A DNA stretch of 64,000 bases from Vreelandella neptunia (GTDB taxonomy: Bacteria > Pseudomonadota > Gammaproteobacteria > Pseudomonadales > Halomonadaceae), in the NCBI RefSeq assembly GCF_034479615.1, contig NZ_CP140255.1, positions 1,488,001 through 1,552,000 of the forward strand. Direction: 5' to 3'. Under the pieces are notes generated by a model. It made no database searches. It saw only the letters and a list, made by a program, of their open reading frames with translations, and was not told the DNA's origin. This document shows, one piece after another, positions 1 to 8,104 of the stretch; the stretch's first letter is position 1, and each line of letters begins with the position of its first letter. The position numbers were made by a program, and so were the translations under genes.

Positions 1-43
1 TGAATGCCGGTATTTTTACAGAACAATAGCTAAAAAATACGCT

Positions 44-53
44 AAACCGGTTT
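44..53. promoter_or_regulatory. Candidate LacI-family (PtxS-like) operator core
   Basis: AAACCGGTTT is a perfect 10-bp palindrome with a central CG, the layout of LacI-family operators. It is identical to the core of the Pseudomonas PtxS site as I recall it (TGAAACCGGTTTCA), but the flanking TG/CA is absent here. It lies about 160 bp upstream of the GntR gene. A PtxS-like regulator is encoded at 20534-21550, so cross-regulation is possible but unproven. I see nothing else definite in bases 1-212. Confidence 0.3.
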
Positions 54-212
54 GTTATGTAAGAATTTTGTTGAAGTATGCAGGAAATTGGCTGGCGAGG
101 GATAGGCATTCTATGCGACTAAAGATTGAAGGAATCGGCCTTTTCTTATCGCAACCACACTACCATACTAGTCATAGCAGTAGAGGCGGTCATAGACGTT
201 AATAGGATTAAT

Positions 213-944
213 ATGAAGACGAACTTGCAAGCAATGTGGCTGAGAACCAGTACCGACGTATCGGTGCGGCAGCGTCTGCATAAAGTGTTGCGGCAAGCGA
301 TCATTCGTATGGTGTTAGCGCCGGGCCAGGCGCTTTCTGAAAAAGAGATTGCGGATTTGTTTAACGTTAGTCGCCAGCCCGTGCGAGAAGCGTTTATTCG
401 CCTTTCTGAGTCAGGCTTGGTGGAAGTTCGCCCCCAGAGAGGCACCTATGTTGTGCGCATTTCGCGCCAAGCCGTGCTGGAGGCACGATTTATTCGTGAG
501 TCTCTGGAGGTAGCCATTGCTTTAGAGGCCGCTAAATGCACGCTTCCATCGAGCGTATTAATGGAGTTAAACGAGCTGATTGAGCGTCAGCGCAGCTGTA
601 TTGAGCGTCAAGATCATGACCGTTTTTTCTTTCTTGACGAGATGTTCCATCGCACCTTGGCAATCTCTACGGGGCAAACCATGGCATGGAACGTAATCGA
701 AGATGTTAAAGCGCAGTTAGATAGAGTGCGGTATTTGAGTATTCCTGATTCCACACCCATCCCCAAACTGGCAGATCAGCATCAGGCCATAGTGGATGCG
801 ATATCTGCTGGAGATACCGAGGCGGCCGAGCAGGCAATGTGTATCCATCAACGTGAAATACTTCACTCGCTACCTGAACTAGAGCGCCGCTTTCCAGAGT
901 TGTTTGAAAATGTGGGCACCAATGCTCATGCGCTATCTATATAA
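213..944 (+). CDS. GntR-family (FCD subfamily) transcriptional regulator
   Basis: A 243-residue regulator with an N-terminal winged helix-turn-helix (the region reading LSEKEIADLFNVSRQPVREA) followed by an all-helical FCD ligand-binding domain. FCD regulators such as UxuR, ExuR and LldR bind sugar acids or other carboxylates through a metal and conserved His residues. I chose ATG 213 because AGGA sits 6 bases upstream. An in-frame TTG at 126 would add 29 residues that do not resemble the family. The gene opens a same-strand block of TRAP transporter and uronate genes, so it is probably their local regulator; a palindrome at 1008-1022 is a candidate site. The specific effector cannot be read from the sequence. 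Confidence 0.85.
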   Translation: MKTNLQAMWLRTSTDVSVRQRLHKVLRQAIIRMVLAPGQALSEKEIADLFNVSRQPVREAFIRLSESGLVEVRPQRGTYVVRISRQAVLEARFIRESLEVAIALEAAKCTLPSSVLMELNELIERQRSCIERQDHDRFFFLDEMFHRTLAISTGQTMAWNVIEDVKAQLDRVRYLSIPDSTPIPKLADQHQAIVDAISAGDTEAAEQAMCIHQREILHSLPELERRFPELFENVGTNAHALSI

Positions 945-1007
945 AACCCGCTAGAGAACAACAAAAAAGCAGCATAGGCCGCATTACGAAGGATCAGCCA
1001 GAACTGG

Positions 1008-1022
1008 TTGGTAAATTATCAA
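1008..1022. promoter_or_regulatory. Candidate operator for the adjacent FCD regulator
   Basis: TTGGTAAATTATCAA reads as TTGRTAA-N-TTAYCAA, a 15-bp near-perfect palindrome with one G/T departure per half. It is 29 bp upstream of the TRAP substrate-binding protein start codon and 63 bp after the GntR gene. Position and symmetry fit a GntR/FCD operator. No binding evidence is available. Confidence 0.4.
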
Positions 1023-1051
1023 TAATAAATGAATGCCTTTAGGAGCCTGAA

Positions 1052-2011
1052 ATGAAACTCACAAAATTACTTCCTGCTGTAGCGCTGATTGTCGCAAGCC
1101 ATTCGGCTCACGCCGCTTATCAGCTTAATGTCTCAATAGCGTTGAGTCCTCAAGACCCTATTGCCCAAGCTATGGAAAGTGCAAAACAAGCAATTGCGGA
1201 GCGTTCAGAGGGAGAGCTGACCATTCAGATTTTCCCTAACAGCCAGCTTGGTTCAGACGAAGACGTGATCGAACAAATTCGTAGTGGTGCCAACATCGCT
1301 ATCTTAGTCGATGCGGGACGTTTATCGGAGTATCAACCTGAGCTGGGTATCTTGAGTGCCCCTTATTTAGTGGAAGACCATCGTGACTATAGCCAAATCA
1401 CAACATCTCCGCTTTATCTGGATTGGGTCGAGGGTCTTGCAGAATCAAGTGGGTTACGACTGCTCAACTATAACTGGTTTCAAGGGTCACGGCAGATGCT
1501 GACCCAAAATGAAGTAAACACGCCAGAGGATTTAAATGGTGTACGGGTGCGCACTATTAATTCCCCTGTATGGGTGAAAACCATTGAAGCCATGGGCGCT
1601 ACTCCGACGCCATTGCCTTGGTCAGAAGTTTACTCAGCCCTACAGCTAGGTTCGATTGATGGAGCCGAAGCACAGCTAACCGCAGCTGAAGGTCAAAATT
1701 TGCATGAAGTTATTACTCACGTGGCTCTAACCAATCACATTCATTTGATGACCGGTATTGCGACTTCCGAGCAGTGGTACCAGGCGTTACCTGAGGAGTT
1801 GCGCTCAATTCTCGATGAAGAACTGCTCAGTGCTGGCGATGCTGCTAGCCAAGCGACGTCAGACGCCCAAGCTTCGGTGCGCGAGCGAATGGAAGCGGCA
1901 GGCGTTACGTTTTCTGAGGTGGATATGGACGTATTCCGCGACCGAGTGGGCAGCGTTTATGAAGAGCTAGGTTACGACCAGTACCGTGATCAATTGCTTT
2001 CTTCAGAGTGA
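1052..2011 (+). CDS. TRAP transporter substrate-binding protein (system 1)
   Basis: A 319-residue periplasmic DctP-family protein. A Lys-containing start, hydrophobic core and SHSAHA cleavage site make a clear signal peptide of about 21 residues. The family signature is visible: LNGVRVRT, which carries the ligand carboxylate-binding Arg, followed by MGATPTPLPWSEVYSALQLGSIDGAE. It delivers an organic or sugar acid to the QM permease encoded just downstream. AGGAG lies 7 bases before ATG 1052. The neighbouring uronate genes suggest a hexuronate or aldonate ligand, but DctP ligands cannot be assigned by family alone. Confidence 0.9.
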   Translation: MKLTKLLPAVALIVASHSAHAAYQLNVSIALSPQDPIAQAMESAKQAIAERSEGELTIQIFPNSQLGSDEDVIEQIRSGANIAILVDAGRLSEYQPELGILSAPYLVEDHRDYSQITTSPLYLDWVEGLAESSGLRLLNYNWFQGSRQMLTQNEVNTPEDLNGVRVRTINSPVWVKTIEAMGATPTPLPWSEVYSALQLGSIDGAEAQLTAAEGQNLHEVITHVALTNHIHLMTGIATSEQWYQALPEELRSILDEELLSAGDAASQATSDAQASVRERMEAAGVTFSEVDMDVFRDRVGSVYEELGYDQYRDQLLSSE

Positions 2012-2108
2012 ATATCAGCCCTCTGCCTGCTAGGGCAGGGGGCTTCACAATTTTTTCTTTTGCTATTACTTAACTGTCCAAATCCCCTTTTAGGGGGAGG
2101 AACGCTGT

Positions 2109-2603
2109 ATGTGGCATTGGTACGATAAAGGTGAGGAGTGGTTGGCTATTATGCTGCTCGGTGGTACCTCTCTCACCATGTTTGTTAGCTCGACAGCTAG
2201 AGCAATAGGAAATCCTTTTGCAGGGGGCGCTGAGCTTGCGCAATTCCTGTTTATATGGACCGCTGTATTAGGTGCTGATATTACTCTGCGCCAGGGTGGG
2301 CAAGTGCGAATCGATGCTCTTGTCATTCGTTTGCCTATTAAATGGCAGCTTCTTATTACCAGTTTGTGCATTGGAATGATGATGCTCTTCCTGGCCCTTT
2401 TAATCTGGTATGGCTTTGTTTTAGCGGCTTCAAACTGGCAGCGCCCCATGGGAGTGGCAGGACTTAGCTATGGATATATCACACTTGCGCTTCCTGTCGG
2501 AGCATTATTAATGATGCTTTCGCTAGTGCGGCGATTGTTCACAAATGGCGTTATCGGGAGTTTGGTTGCTGACGATGACGAGATTGTGGAGGAGGCGCTA
2601 TGA
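2109..2603 (+). CDS. TRAP transporter small permease subunit (system 1)
   Basis: A 164-residue DctQ-family membrane protein with four predicted hydrophobic helices (starting near residues 13, 46, 83 and 120). It carries the usual GADITLRQGGQVRIDAL stretch between helices 2 and 3. It pairs with the large permease, whose ATG overlaps its TGA (ATGA at 2600-2603), showing translational coupling. GGGGGAGGA lies upstream of ATG 2109. Na+-dependent uptake is the family mechanism, which suits a halophile. Confidence 0.88.
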   Translation: MWHWYDKGEEWLAIMLLGGTSLTMFVSSTARAIGNPFAGGAELAQFLFIWTAVLGADITLRQGGQVRIDALVIRLPIKWQLLITSLCIGMMMLFLALLIWYGFVLAASNWQRPMGVAGLSYGYITLALPVGALLMMLSLVRRLFTNGVIGSLVADDDEIVEEAL

Positions 2604-3889
2604 CGGCAGCTTTGTTATTAGGATTCGGCCTGCTTCTTATGGCGATAGGTATGCCCGTTGCCTTTGCTATCGGGATTGCGGGTTTCTCCTATTTTTTATT
2701 GCCCGAAACATTCTTACCGACGAGCATTGCCGTCCAACGCATAGTGTCTTCGACGCAATCATTTCCACTATTAGCTGTGCCGTTGTTTATTTTTATCGGC
2801 CATCTAATGAACGCCAGCGGTATTACTCCCCGCTTGGTGCACCTTTCTACGCTTTTAGCGGGATGGATGAGCGGAGGTTTAGCCCAGGCAAGTATCGTGC
2901 TGAGCACCTTAATGGGCGGTGTTTCTGGTTCTGCCGTGGCCGATGCCGCAATGCAATCCAGGGTGCTGGGAAAAAGCATGATTAAGGGAGGCTACTCAGC
3001 GGGGTTTACTGGTGCGGTGCTCTCTATTGGGGGGCTAATCACTGCAACCATTCCGCCAAGTATCGGCTTGATTCTCTATGGCTATCTTGGCGAAGTTTCG
3101 ATAGGACGGCTGTTTATCGCAGGCCTCGTGCCGGGCTTTTTGCTAATGGTAGCGCTGATGGTGACTACTTACATAATGGCCAAACGGCGGGGCTATCAGC
3201 CGGTAAGAGAGCGGCTACCCACGGGAAGGGAGGTGCTTAAGGCCCTACGTAGCAGTATCTGGGCAATTCTCTTCCCCGTATGGCTCTTGGTGGGAATTCG
3301 CTATGGACTCTTTACCCCCTCTGAAGCGGGTGCTTTTGCGGTTGCTTATGCCTTGTTGGTGGGCTGCGTAATACACCGAGTAATGGGTGTTAAAGAAATT
3401 CTTAATGCCATGCGTGCCAGCGTAAGAGATATTGGCATGATAATGCTGATTATTATGTTCTCAGGCATTATTGGTTATGTCGTGTCTTTTGAAAGAGTAC
3501 CGCAAACAATAGCAGAGCTAACGCTTGGCGTATTCTCTAGCCACATAACACTGTTGCTGGCAGTGGCTGTAATACTTGTTTTTCTAGGCATGCTGCTAGA
3601 AGCTACTGTTGTTGTCATGCTGTTGACCCCCATCTTGGTGCCCGTTATTAAAGCTGCAGGTGTTGATCCGGTTCATTTTGGACTGTTAATGATGACGCTG
3701 GTTACGTTCGGCGGTATGACGCCTCCTGTGGGGATTTCAATGTATACCGTATGCGGAATATTGCGTTGCTCTTTTTACGAGTATAGCCGTGAGTTACTGC
3801 CTTTTGCCGTTGCTGTATTTGTGGTTGTGCTGGGTATTCTCTTCTTCCCCAATGTAGTGCTATTTTTGCCTAATTTACTGCTGGGCTAA
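2600..3889 (+). CDS. TRAP transporter large permease subunit (system 1)
   Basis: A 429-residue DctM-family protein with about a dozen membrane segments. Family signatures include GMPVAFAIGIAGF at the start, the GGVSGSAVADAA loop near residue 105 and the GGMTPPVGISMY segment near residue 375. It forms the transport core with the small subunit that overlaps its start. It is the last intact gene before the uxaC remnant, so this transporter probably served the same glucuronate-type pathway before that deletion. Confidence 0.9.
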   Translation: MTAALLLGFGLLLMAIGMPVAFAIGIAGFSYFLLPETFLPTSIAVQRIVSSTQSFPLLAVPLFIFIGHLMNASGITPRLVHLSTLLAGWMSGGLAQASIVLSTLMGGVSGSAVADAAMQSRVLGKSMIKGGYSAGFTGAVLSIGGLITATIPPSIGLILYGYLGEVSIGRLFIAGLVPGFLLMVALMVTTYIMAKRRGYQPVRERLPTGREVLKALRSSIWAILFPVWLLVGIRYGLFTPSEAGAFAVAYALLVGCVIHRVMGVKEILNAMRASVRDIGMIMLIIMFSGIIGYVVSFERVPQTIAELTLGVFSSHITLLLAVAVILVFLGMLLEATVVVMLLTPILVPVIKAAGVDPVHFGLLMMTLVTFGGMTPPVGISMYTVCGILRCSFYEYSRELLPFAVAVFVVVLGILFFPNVVLFLPNLLLG

Positions 3890-3922
3890 ATCGACCTATG
3901 ACACTCTCATAATTAAGGAGCG

Positions 3923-4106
3923 ATGATGAAGGTTGATAATAATGTTGAGTTAATGGGTAAAGACCGCCTGTTAGGAAATGAAGTAGCCCAGCGGCTTTAT
4001 CATAAGTACACAGCTATTATGCCGGTTTTTGATGATGGCTCTAGTTGGCGGGATGATGCGGGCGGCGTGTTACCACAATGTGCAGCGCTACCTATTTGAG
4101 CGTTAA
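3923..4106 (+). pseudogene. uxaC: uxaC (glucuronate isomerase) remnant with large internal deletion
   Basis: Downstream of an intact AAGGAG, ATG 3923 opens a frame whose first ~36 codons match the UxaC N terminus: RLLGNEVAQRLYHKY followed by PVFD aligns with LL..EFARRLYHDY..PIFD in E. coli UxaC. Right after this, in a different frame (about 4038-4106), the sequence reads LVGGMMRAACYHNVQRYLFER and stops, matching the UxaC C terminus (LLGEMVKNICFNNARDYF). Roughly 410 codons that should lie between them are missing and the join is out of frame. The 58-codon frame that results ends at 4099 and lacks all the metal-binding and catalytic parts. UxaC normally is about 470 residues. Confidence 0.85.
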
Positions 4107-4136
4107 CTTCTTTTTACTTCTTGTGATGGATTTATC

Positions 4137-5348
4137 ATGATCATTAGCGATGCATATTTAATCGTAACGTCCCCGGGCCGAAACTTTGTCACGCTGAAAA
4201 TCGTTACCGAATCAGGAGTGTATGGAATCGGCGACGCCACTTTAAACGGCCGTGAACTGTCGGTGGTCGCTTACCTGGAAGAGCATGTATTACCAACACT
4301 AATTGGGCGTGATGCTAGCCGTATTGAAGATATCTGGCACTACCTTTATCGCGGCGCTTACTGGCGGCGAGGCCCTGTAACGATGACGGCTATTGCGGCA
4401 GTCGATGTAGCACTATGGGATATCAAAGCGAAGGTTGCGGGTATGCCGCTGTACCAATTGCTAGGTGGTAAGAGCCGTGACCGAGTGATGGTGTATGGCC
4501 ATGCCACCGGGAGAGATATTGAAGCATGCCTGGAAGAGGTCGCTCGTCATGTAGATGAGGGGTACAAAGCCGTGCGCGTTCAGGCGGGTGTGCCAGGCAT
4601 TGCCAGTATTTATGGGGTCGCCAAAAAAGATGGCGAGCCGTATGAGCCAGCCGATGCCGAGCTGCCCGCGGAGCACGTGTGGAGTACCAGCAAATACTTA
4701 AACCATGTACCCAAGTTGTTTGCCGCCGTGCGTGAGCGTTTTGGCGATGATTTACACGTGCTACATGATGTTCATCACCGCCTGACGCCCATTGAAGCCG
4801 CCCGTTTAGGCAAAGAAGTGGAGCCCTATCATTTATTTTGGCTCGAAGACTGCGTACCGGCTGAGAATCAGGAGGCGTTTGGTCTTATTCGCCAGCACAC
4901 CACCACGCCATTGGCGGTGGGCGAAGTCTTTAACAGCCTGTATGACGCCAAAGCGCTAATTGAAAATCAGTGGATCGACTATATCCGCGCCACCCTAACC
5001 CATGCCGGGGGGATCACCCATGTACGCCGCATCGCCGATTTAGCGGGTCTTTATCACGTGCGTACCGGCTTCCACGGGCCAACGGATCTTTCGCCGGTTT
5101 GTCTGGGTGCGGCGATTCACTTTGACACCTGGGTACCCAATTTCGGCATCCAGGAGTACATGCCGCATACCAGCGCTACTGACGAGGTGTTCCCCCACGA
5201 TTATCGCTTTGAAGACGGGCATTTCATTGTCGGTGAAAAGCCGGGGCATGGTGTTGATATCGATGAACAGTTAGCCAAACAGTACCCATATAAGCGTGCC
5301 AGCCTGCCGGTAAATCGGCTGGAAGACGGCACTCTGTGGCATTGGTAA
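4137..5348 (+). CDS. manD: D-mannonate dehydratase family enzyme (ManD subgroup, enolase superfamily)
   Basis: A 403-residue ManD/RspA protein, essentially the family length. Using the known ManD structures as a guide (offset +1), I find Arg147 and Tyr159 of the catalytic pair, Mg2+ ligands Asp211, Glu237 and Glu263, His213, and the closing Trp403. Canonical members dehydrate D-mannonate to KDG. The residue after the conserved FHG is Pro315; I recall that in this subgroup Pro versus Ala at this place separates low-efficiency or inactive enzymes from efficient D-mannonate dehydratases, so the real substrate is uncertain. It starts 30 bp after the uxaC wreck and is followed 13 bp later by an RspB-like dehydrogenase, as in E. 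coli rspAB. Confidence 0.88.
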   Translation: MIISDAYLIVTSPGRNFVTLKIVTESGVYGIGDATLNGRELSVVAYLEEHVLPTLIGRDASRIEDIWHYLYRGAYWRRGPVTMTAIAAVDVALWDIKAKVAGMPLYQLLGGKSRDRVMVYGHATGRDIEACLEEVARHVDEGYKAVRVQAGVPGIASIYGVAKKDGEPYEPADAELPAEHVWSTSKYLNHVPKLFAAVRERFGDDLHVLHDVHHRLTPIEAARLGKEVEPYHLFWLEDCVPAENQEAFGLIRQHTTTPLAVGEVFNSLYDAKALIENQWIDYIRATLTHAGGITHVRRIADLAGLYHVRTGFHGPTDLSPVCLGAAIHFDTWVPNFGIQEYMPHTSATDEVFPHDYRFEDGHFIVGEKPGHGVDIDEQLAKQYPYKRASLPVNRLEDGTLWHW

Positions 5349-5361
5349 GGAGATTAGGTCG

Positions 5362-6390
5362 ATGAAAGCATTCCAGGTGAAGGCGCCTCACGACTACCAG
5401 GTAGCGGATGTTGAGCCACCCAAGGTGGCCGCTGGTGAAGCACTGGTGCGTGTGGCATTTGCCGGTATTTGCGGCTCGGATATGCATATTATCCATGGCG
5501 ACAACGCCTTTGTGCGTTTTCCGCGCATCACCGGTCATGAGTTTGCCGGGGTAGTGGAAGCGGTGGGGGAAGGCGTGCTTGGCCTCGCCGTCGGGGATCG
5601 CGTGTGCGTTGACCCCGTTATCAGCTGTGGTGAGTGCTATCCCTGCCGGATTGGCCGTCCTAACGTGTGCAGTTCGCTTGAAGTGATCGGCGTGCATCGC
5701 GATGGTGGTTTTGAAGAGTTTGTTGCTGTCCCCGCGGCTAACGTGCACCACCTACCCGAGCATATTGGGCTAGACGCGGCTGCCCTGGTTGAGCCGTACA
5801 CCATTGCCGCCAACGTGCTTGATCGCATGCAGCCGCACCCGGGTGATCGACTAATGATTCTGGGCGCCGGCGTTATTGGTCTGACGATCCTGCAGATGGC
5901 CCTGGCTAAGGGTATCGAAGAGGTCATCGTCACTGATGTTATTAATGAGCGATTAGCGGCGGCAAAACAGCTTGGGGCAACGCAGGTATTGAATAGCCGC
6001 GAGCAGGATGTGGAAAAAGAGGTGCTTGCCTTAACCCAGGGTGAAGGCGTACCGCTGATTGCCGATGCGGCCTGCGTGCCTGCGCTGTTACCGCAAATGC
6101 TGCGTTTAGCGTCGCCAGCAGGACGCATCGGCCTGCTGGGCTTTAGCGTTCAGCCCAGTGACCTTGTACAGCTAGAAGTGATTAAGAAAGAGCTGACCCT
6201 GGTGGGGTCGCGGCTCAATAACCGTAAGTTTCCGGAGGTGCTTGAGCTAATGGCAAGTGGGCAGTTGGATCCGTTGGCGTTAGTTAGCCATAGGTTGCCG
6301 CTAAGCGATATGCCCAGCGCCATTGACATGCTTGATCACCGACCAGAAGAGGCCCGTAAGGTACTGATTCAAATCAGTGCTGAAGGGTAA
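5362..6390 (+). CDS. Zinc-dependent sugar-acid/polyol dehydrogenase (RspB / L-gulonate 5-dehydrogenase type)
   Basis: A 342-residue medium-chain dehydrogenase. The catalytic zinc site is Cys37 (GICGSD), His59 and Glu60 (TGHE). The structural zinc site is Cys89, Cys92, Cys95 and Cys103. The nucleotide-binding GAGVIG lies near residue 167. E. coli RspB and L-idonate/L-gulonate 5-dehydrogenases are the nearest types. Oxidation of L-gulonate at C5 gives D-fructuronate, which UxuB (9389-10852) and ManD could carry on to KDG. It sits between manD and the second TRAP system, in one transcription direction with short gaps. Threonine dehydrogenase-like activity is the main alternative. Confidence 0.75.
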   Translation: MKAFQVKAPHDYQVADVEPPKVAAGEALVRVAFAGICGSDMHIIHGDNAFVRFPRITGHEFAGVVEAVGEGVLGLAVGDRVCVDPVISCGECYPCRIGRPNVCSSLEVIGVHRDGGFEEFVAVPAANVHHLPEHIGLDAAALVEPYTIAANVLDRMQPHPGDRLMILGAGVIGLTILQMALAKGIEEVIVTDVINERLAAAKQLGATQVLNSREQDVEKEVLALTQGEGVPLIADAACVPALLPQMLRLASPAGRIGLLGFSVQPSDLVQLEVIKKELTLVGSRLNNRKFPEVLELMASGQLDPLALVSHRLPLSDMPSAIDMLDHRPEEARKVLIQISAEG

Positions 6391-6460
6391 CCACGCCAAC
6401 CCGCGCGCAGCTAACAGCCGCAATCAATAATTAACAACATACGAGTGTAGGAGAAAGACA

Positions 6461-7429
6461 ATGATCAAACAACTTATTACCAGCGCTGTTATTGGGGCCG
6501 CCATGCTAGGCAGCCACTCATTAATGGCGGCAGATTTCACCCTGCGTTTTGGCCATTTAGCCAATGAGCAGAATATATGGCACCAGGCCGCCGAGAAGTT
6601 CAAAGAGGAAGTCGAAGCAAATTCTGACGGGCAGATTGAAGTACGCCTCTACCCCAGTGAGCAGTTAGGAAATGAAATGGATATCATTAATGGTATTCAG
6701 CTGGGTACCGCGGATATGACCATTACCGGTGAAAGCTTACAGAACTGGGCGCCTAAAGCCGCGATGATGGCCGTACCCTATGCCTTCCGAGATTCCGAAC
6801 ATTTGCATGAGGTAGTTAATGGGGAGATCGGTGCTGAAATTGAAGAGCAAATCATCGAACGCACAAAGCTTGTGCCGCTGGCATGGTTTGAACGGGGCCC
6901 TCGGGAACTGACGTCTAACCGGCCGATTCGCAGCCCGGAAGAGCTTGATGGGCTGCGTTTACGCGTACCAAACGTACCGTTATTCGTGGATACCTGGCAG
7001 GCAATGGGGGCTCGCCCCACGCCGATGGCTTTTAGCGAAGTGTTTACCGCGCTTCAACAGAATGTTCTTGACGGCCAGGAAAACCCGCTCAGCTTGATCG
7101 AAAGTGCCAGTTTCAATGAGGTGCAGGATTACGTCAATATGACTAGTCATGTGCGTAGCTGGATCTATGTCGTTATTGGGCGTAATCAGTTGGAAAGTAT
7201 GCCTGAAGAGCTCCAAAAGGTAGTTCGCGATGCTGCTCAGACGATGCAGGCATATGAAGCGGAGCTGTTCACTGAAGACCAGGCACGCCTTGAGCAAGCG
7301 CTACAGGAACGTGGTATGGAGTTCGTGGAAGTAGACGTCGACGCCTTTGCAGAGAAAGCTCGTCCCGCTGTCCTTGACGCCTTAACCGAAGAGCAGCGTG
7401 AACTCTTTGACGCTATCCAAGACCTTTAA
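6461..7429 (+). CDS. TRAP transporter substrate-binding protein (system 2)
   Basis: A 322-residue DctP-family protein with a signal peptide ending at SLMA/ADF (about 23 residues). The signature region LDGLRLRVPNVPLFVDTWQA is followed by MGARPTPMAFSEVFTALQQ and VLDGQENP, the form typical of DctP proteins for C4-dicarboxylates and sugar acids. TAGGAGAAAG precedes ATG 6461. It is only distantly like system 1, whose matching loop reads DGAEAQ, so the two probably bind different ligands. Its place between the RspB-like dehydrogenase and uxuB suggests an aldonate or hexuronate, for example L-gulonate. Confidence 0.9.
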   Translation: MIKQLITSAVIGAAMLGSHSLMAADFTLRFGHLANEQNIWHQAAEKFKEEVEANSDGQIEVRLYPSEQLGNEMDIINGIQLGTADMTITGESLQNWAPKAAMMAVPYAFRDSEHLHEVVNGEIGAEIEEQIIERTKLVPLAWFERGPRELTSNRPIRSPEELDGLRLRVPNVPLFVDTWQAMGARPTPMAFSEVFTALQQNVLDGQENPLSLIESASFNEVQDYVNMTSHVRSWIYVVIGRNQLESMPEELQKVVRDAAQTMQAYEAELFTEDQARLEQALQERGMEFVEVDVDAFAEKARPAVLDALTEEQRELFDAIQDL

Positions 7430-7523
7430 GGTCGGATTTGTGGTCAATTGATAATGACGATGGGCTGGCACACGCCAGTCCATTTTCTAACGATACAAGC
7501 AGCTTGCCCATGAGGATACGGTT

Positions 7524-8102
7524 ATGAACTCGGATCAAAAAACGCTTGAAAAGGAAGCGTTGGAGAGTCTGGATTCAATGTCGGCGGTGCCTAAATTTAA
7601 AGGTTCCATTGGGCGCATGATTGGCTGGGTGGACACGTGCTTTCTGACCTTGGCCGTTACTGCGCTGATTGCGATTGCCGCCACGGTACTGCTGCAAATT
7701 TGTTCGCGGCTGTTTTTGCCGTTTTCGATAGCCTGGACCGAAGAACTCTCACGTTATCTATTTATTTATATGGTGGCACTATCTGTTGGTGTGGTGCTGC
7801 GACAGAACCGAAACATCAGCGTTGAGCTTTTCCATCACCTGCTGGGGCCACGCGTACAGGCGGCGGTTCAAGTGCTGCTCTGTGGACTGATTGGCTTGTT
7901 TGCCTTTTTGGTGCTGCCTTACGCTTGGCAGTATGCGCAAAACGGCGCTTGGCAAACCTCGCCAACGCTGCATGTTCCCATGCTGTATATCTTTTTCTCA
8001 ACGGTAGTCACCTTTGCGCTTCTCCTGGTTTACAGCTTGCTGGGGTGTCTTGAGGGAATTATCGCAATGTGTCGCTCCTCTGCCTCCCTTCAGGAGTCGT
8101 AA
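7524..8102 (+). CDS. TRAP transporter small permease subunit (system 2)
   Basis: A 192-residue DctQ-family protein with a ~35-residue hydrophilic N-terminal tail and then four hydrophobic helices. The conserved FSIAWTEELSRYLFIYM segment and VVLRQNRNISVELF loop are present. ATG 7524 has GAGGA upstream. The large subunit starts 2 bp after its TAA, so the two are made together. The ~95 bp before this gene includes AT-poor hairpin-like sequence (CTGGCACACGCCAGTCC), which may lower QM expression relative to the binding protein, as is common in TRAP operons. Confidence 0.88.
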   Translation: MNSDQKTLEKEALESLDSMSAVPKFKGSIGRMIGWVDTCFLTLAVTALIAIAATVLLQICSRLFLPFSIAWTEELSRYLFIYMVALSVGVVLRQNRNISVELFHHLLGPRVQAAVQVLLCGLIGLFAFLVLPYAWQYAQNGAWQTSPTLHVPMLYIFFSTVVTFALLLVYSLLGCLEGIIAMCRSSASLQES

Positions 8103-8104
8103 GC

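Noticed and set aside
3923-4099. A 58-residue small protein gene
   Set aside because: Its first half is UxaC and its second half is an out-of-frame reading of the UxaC C terminus, so it is better explained as a deletion remnant.
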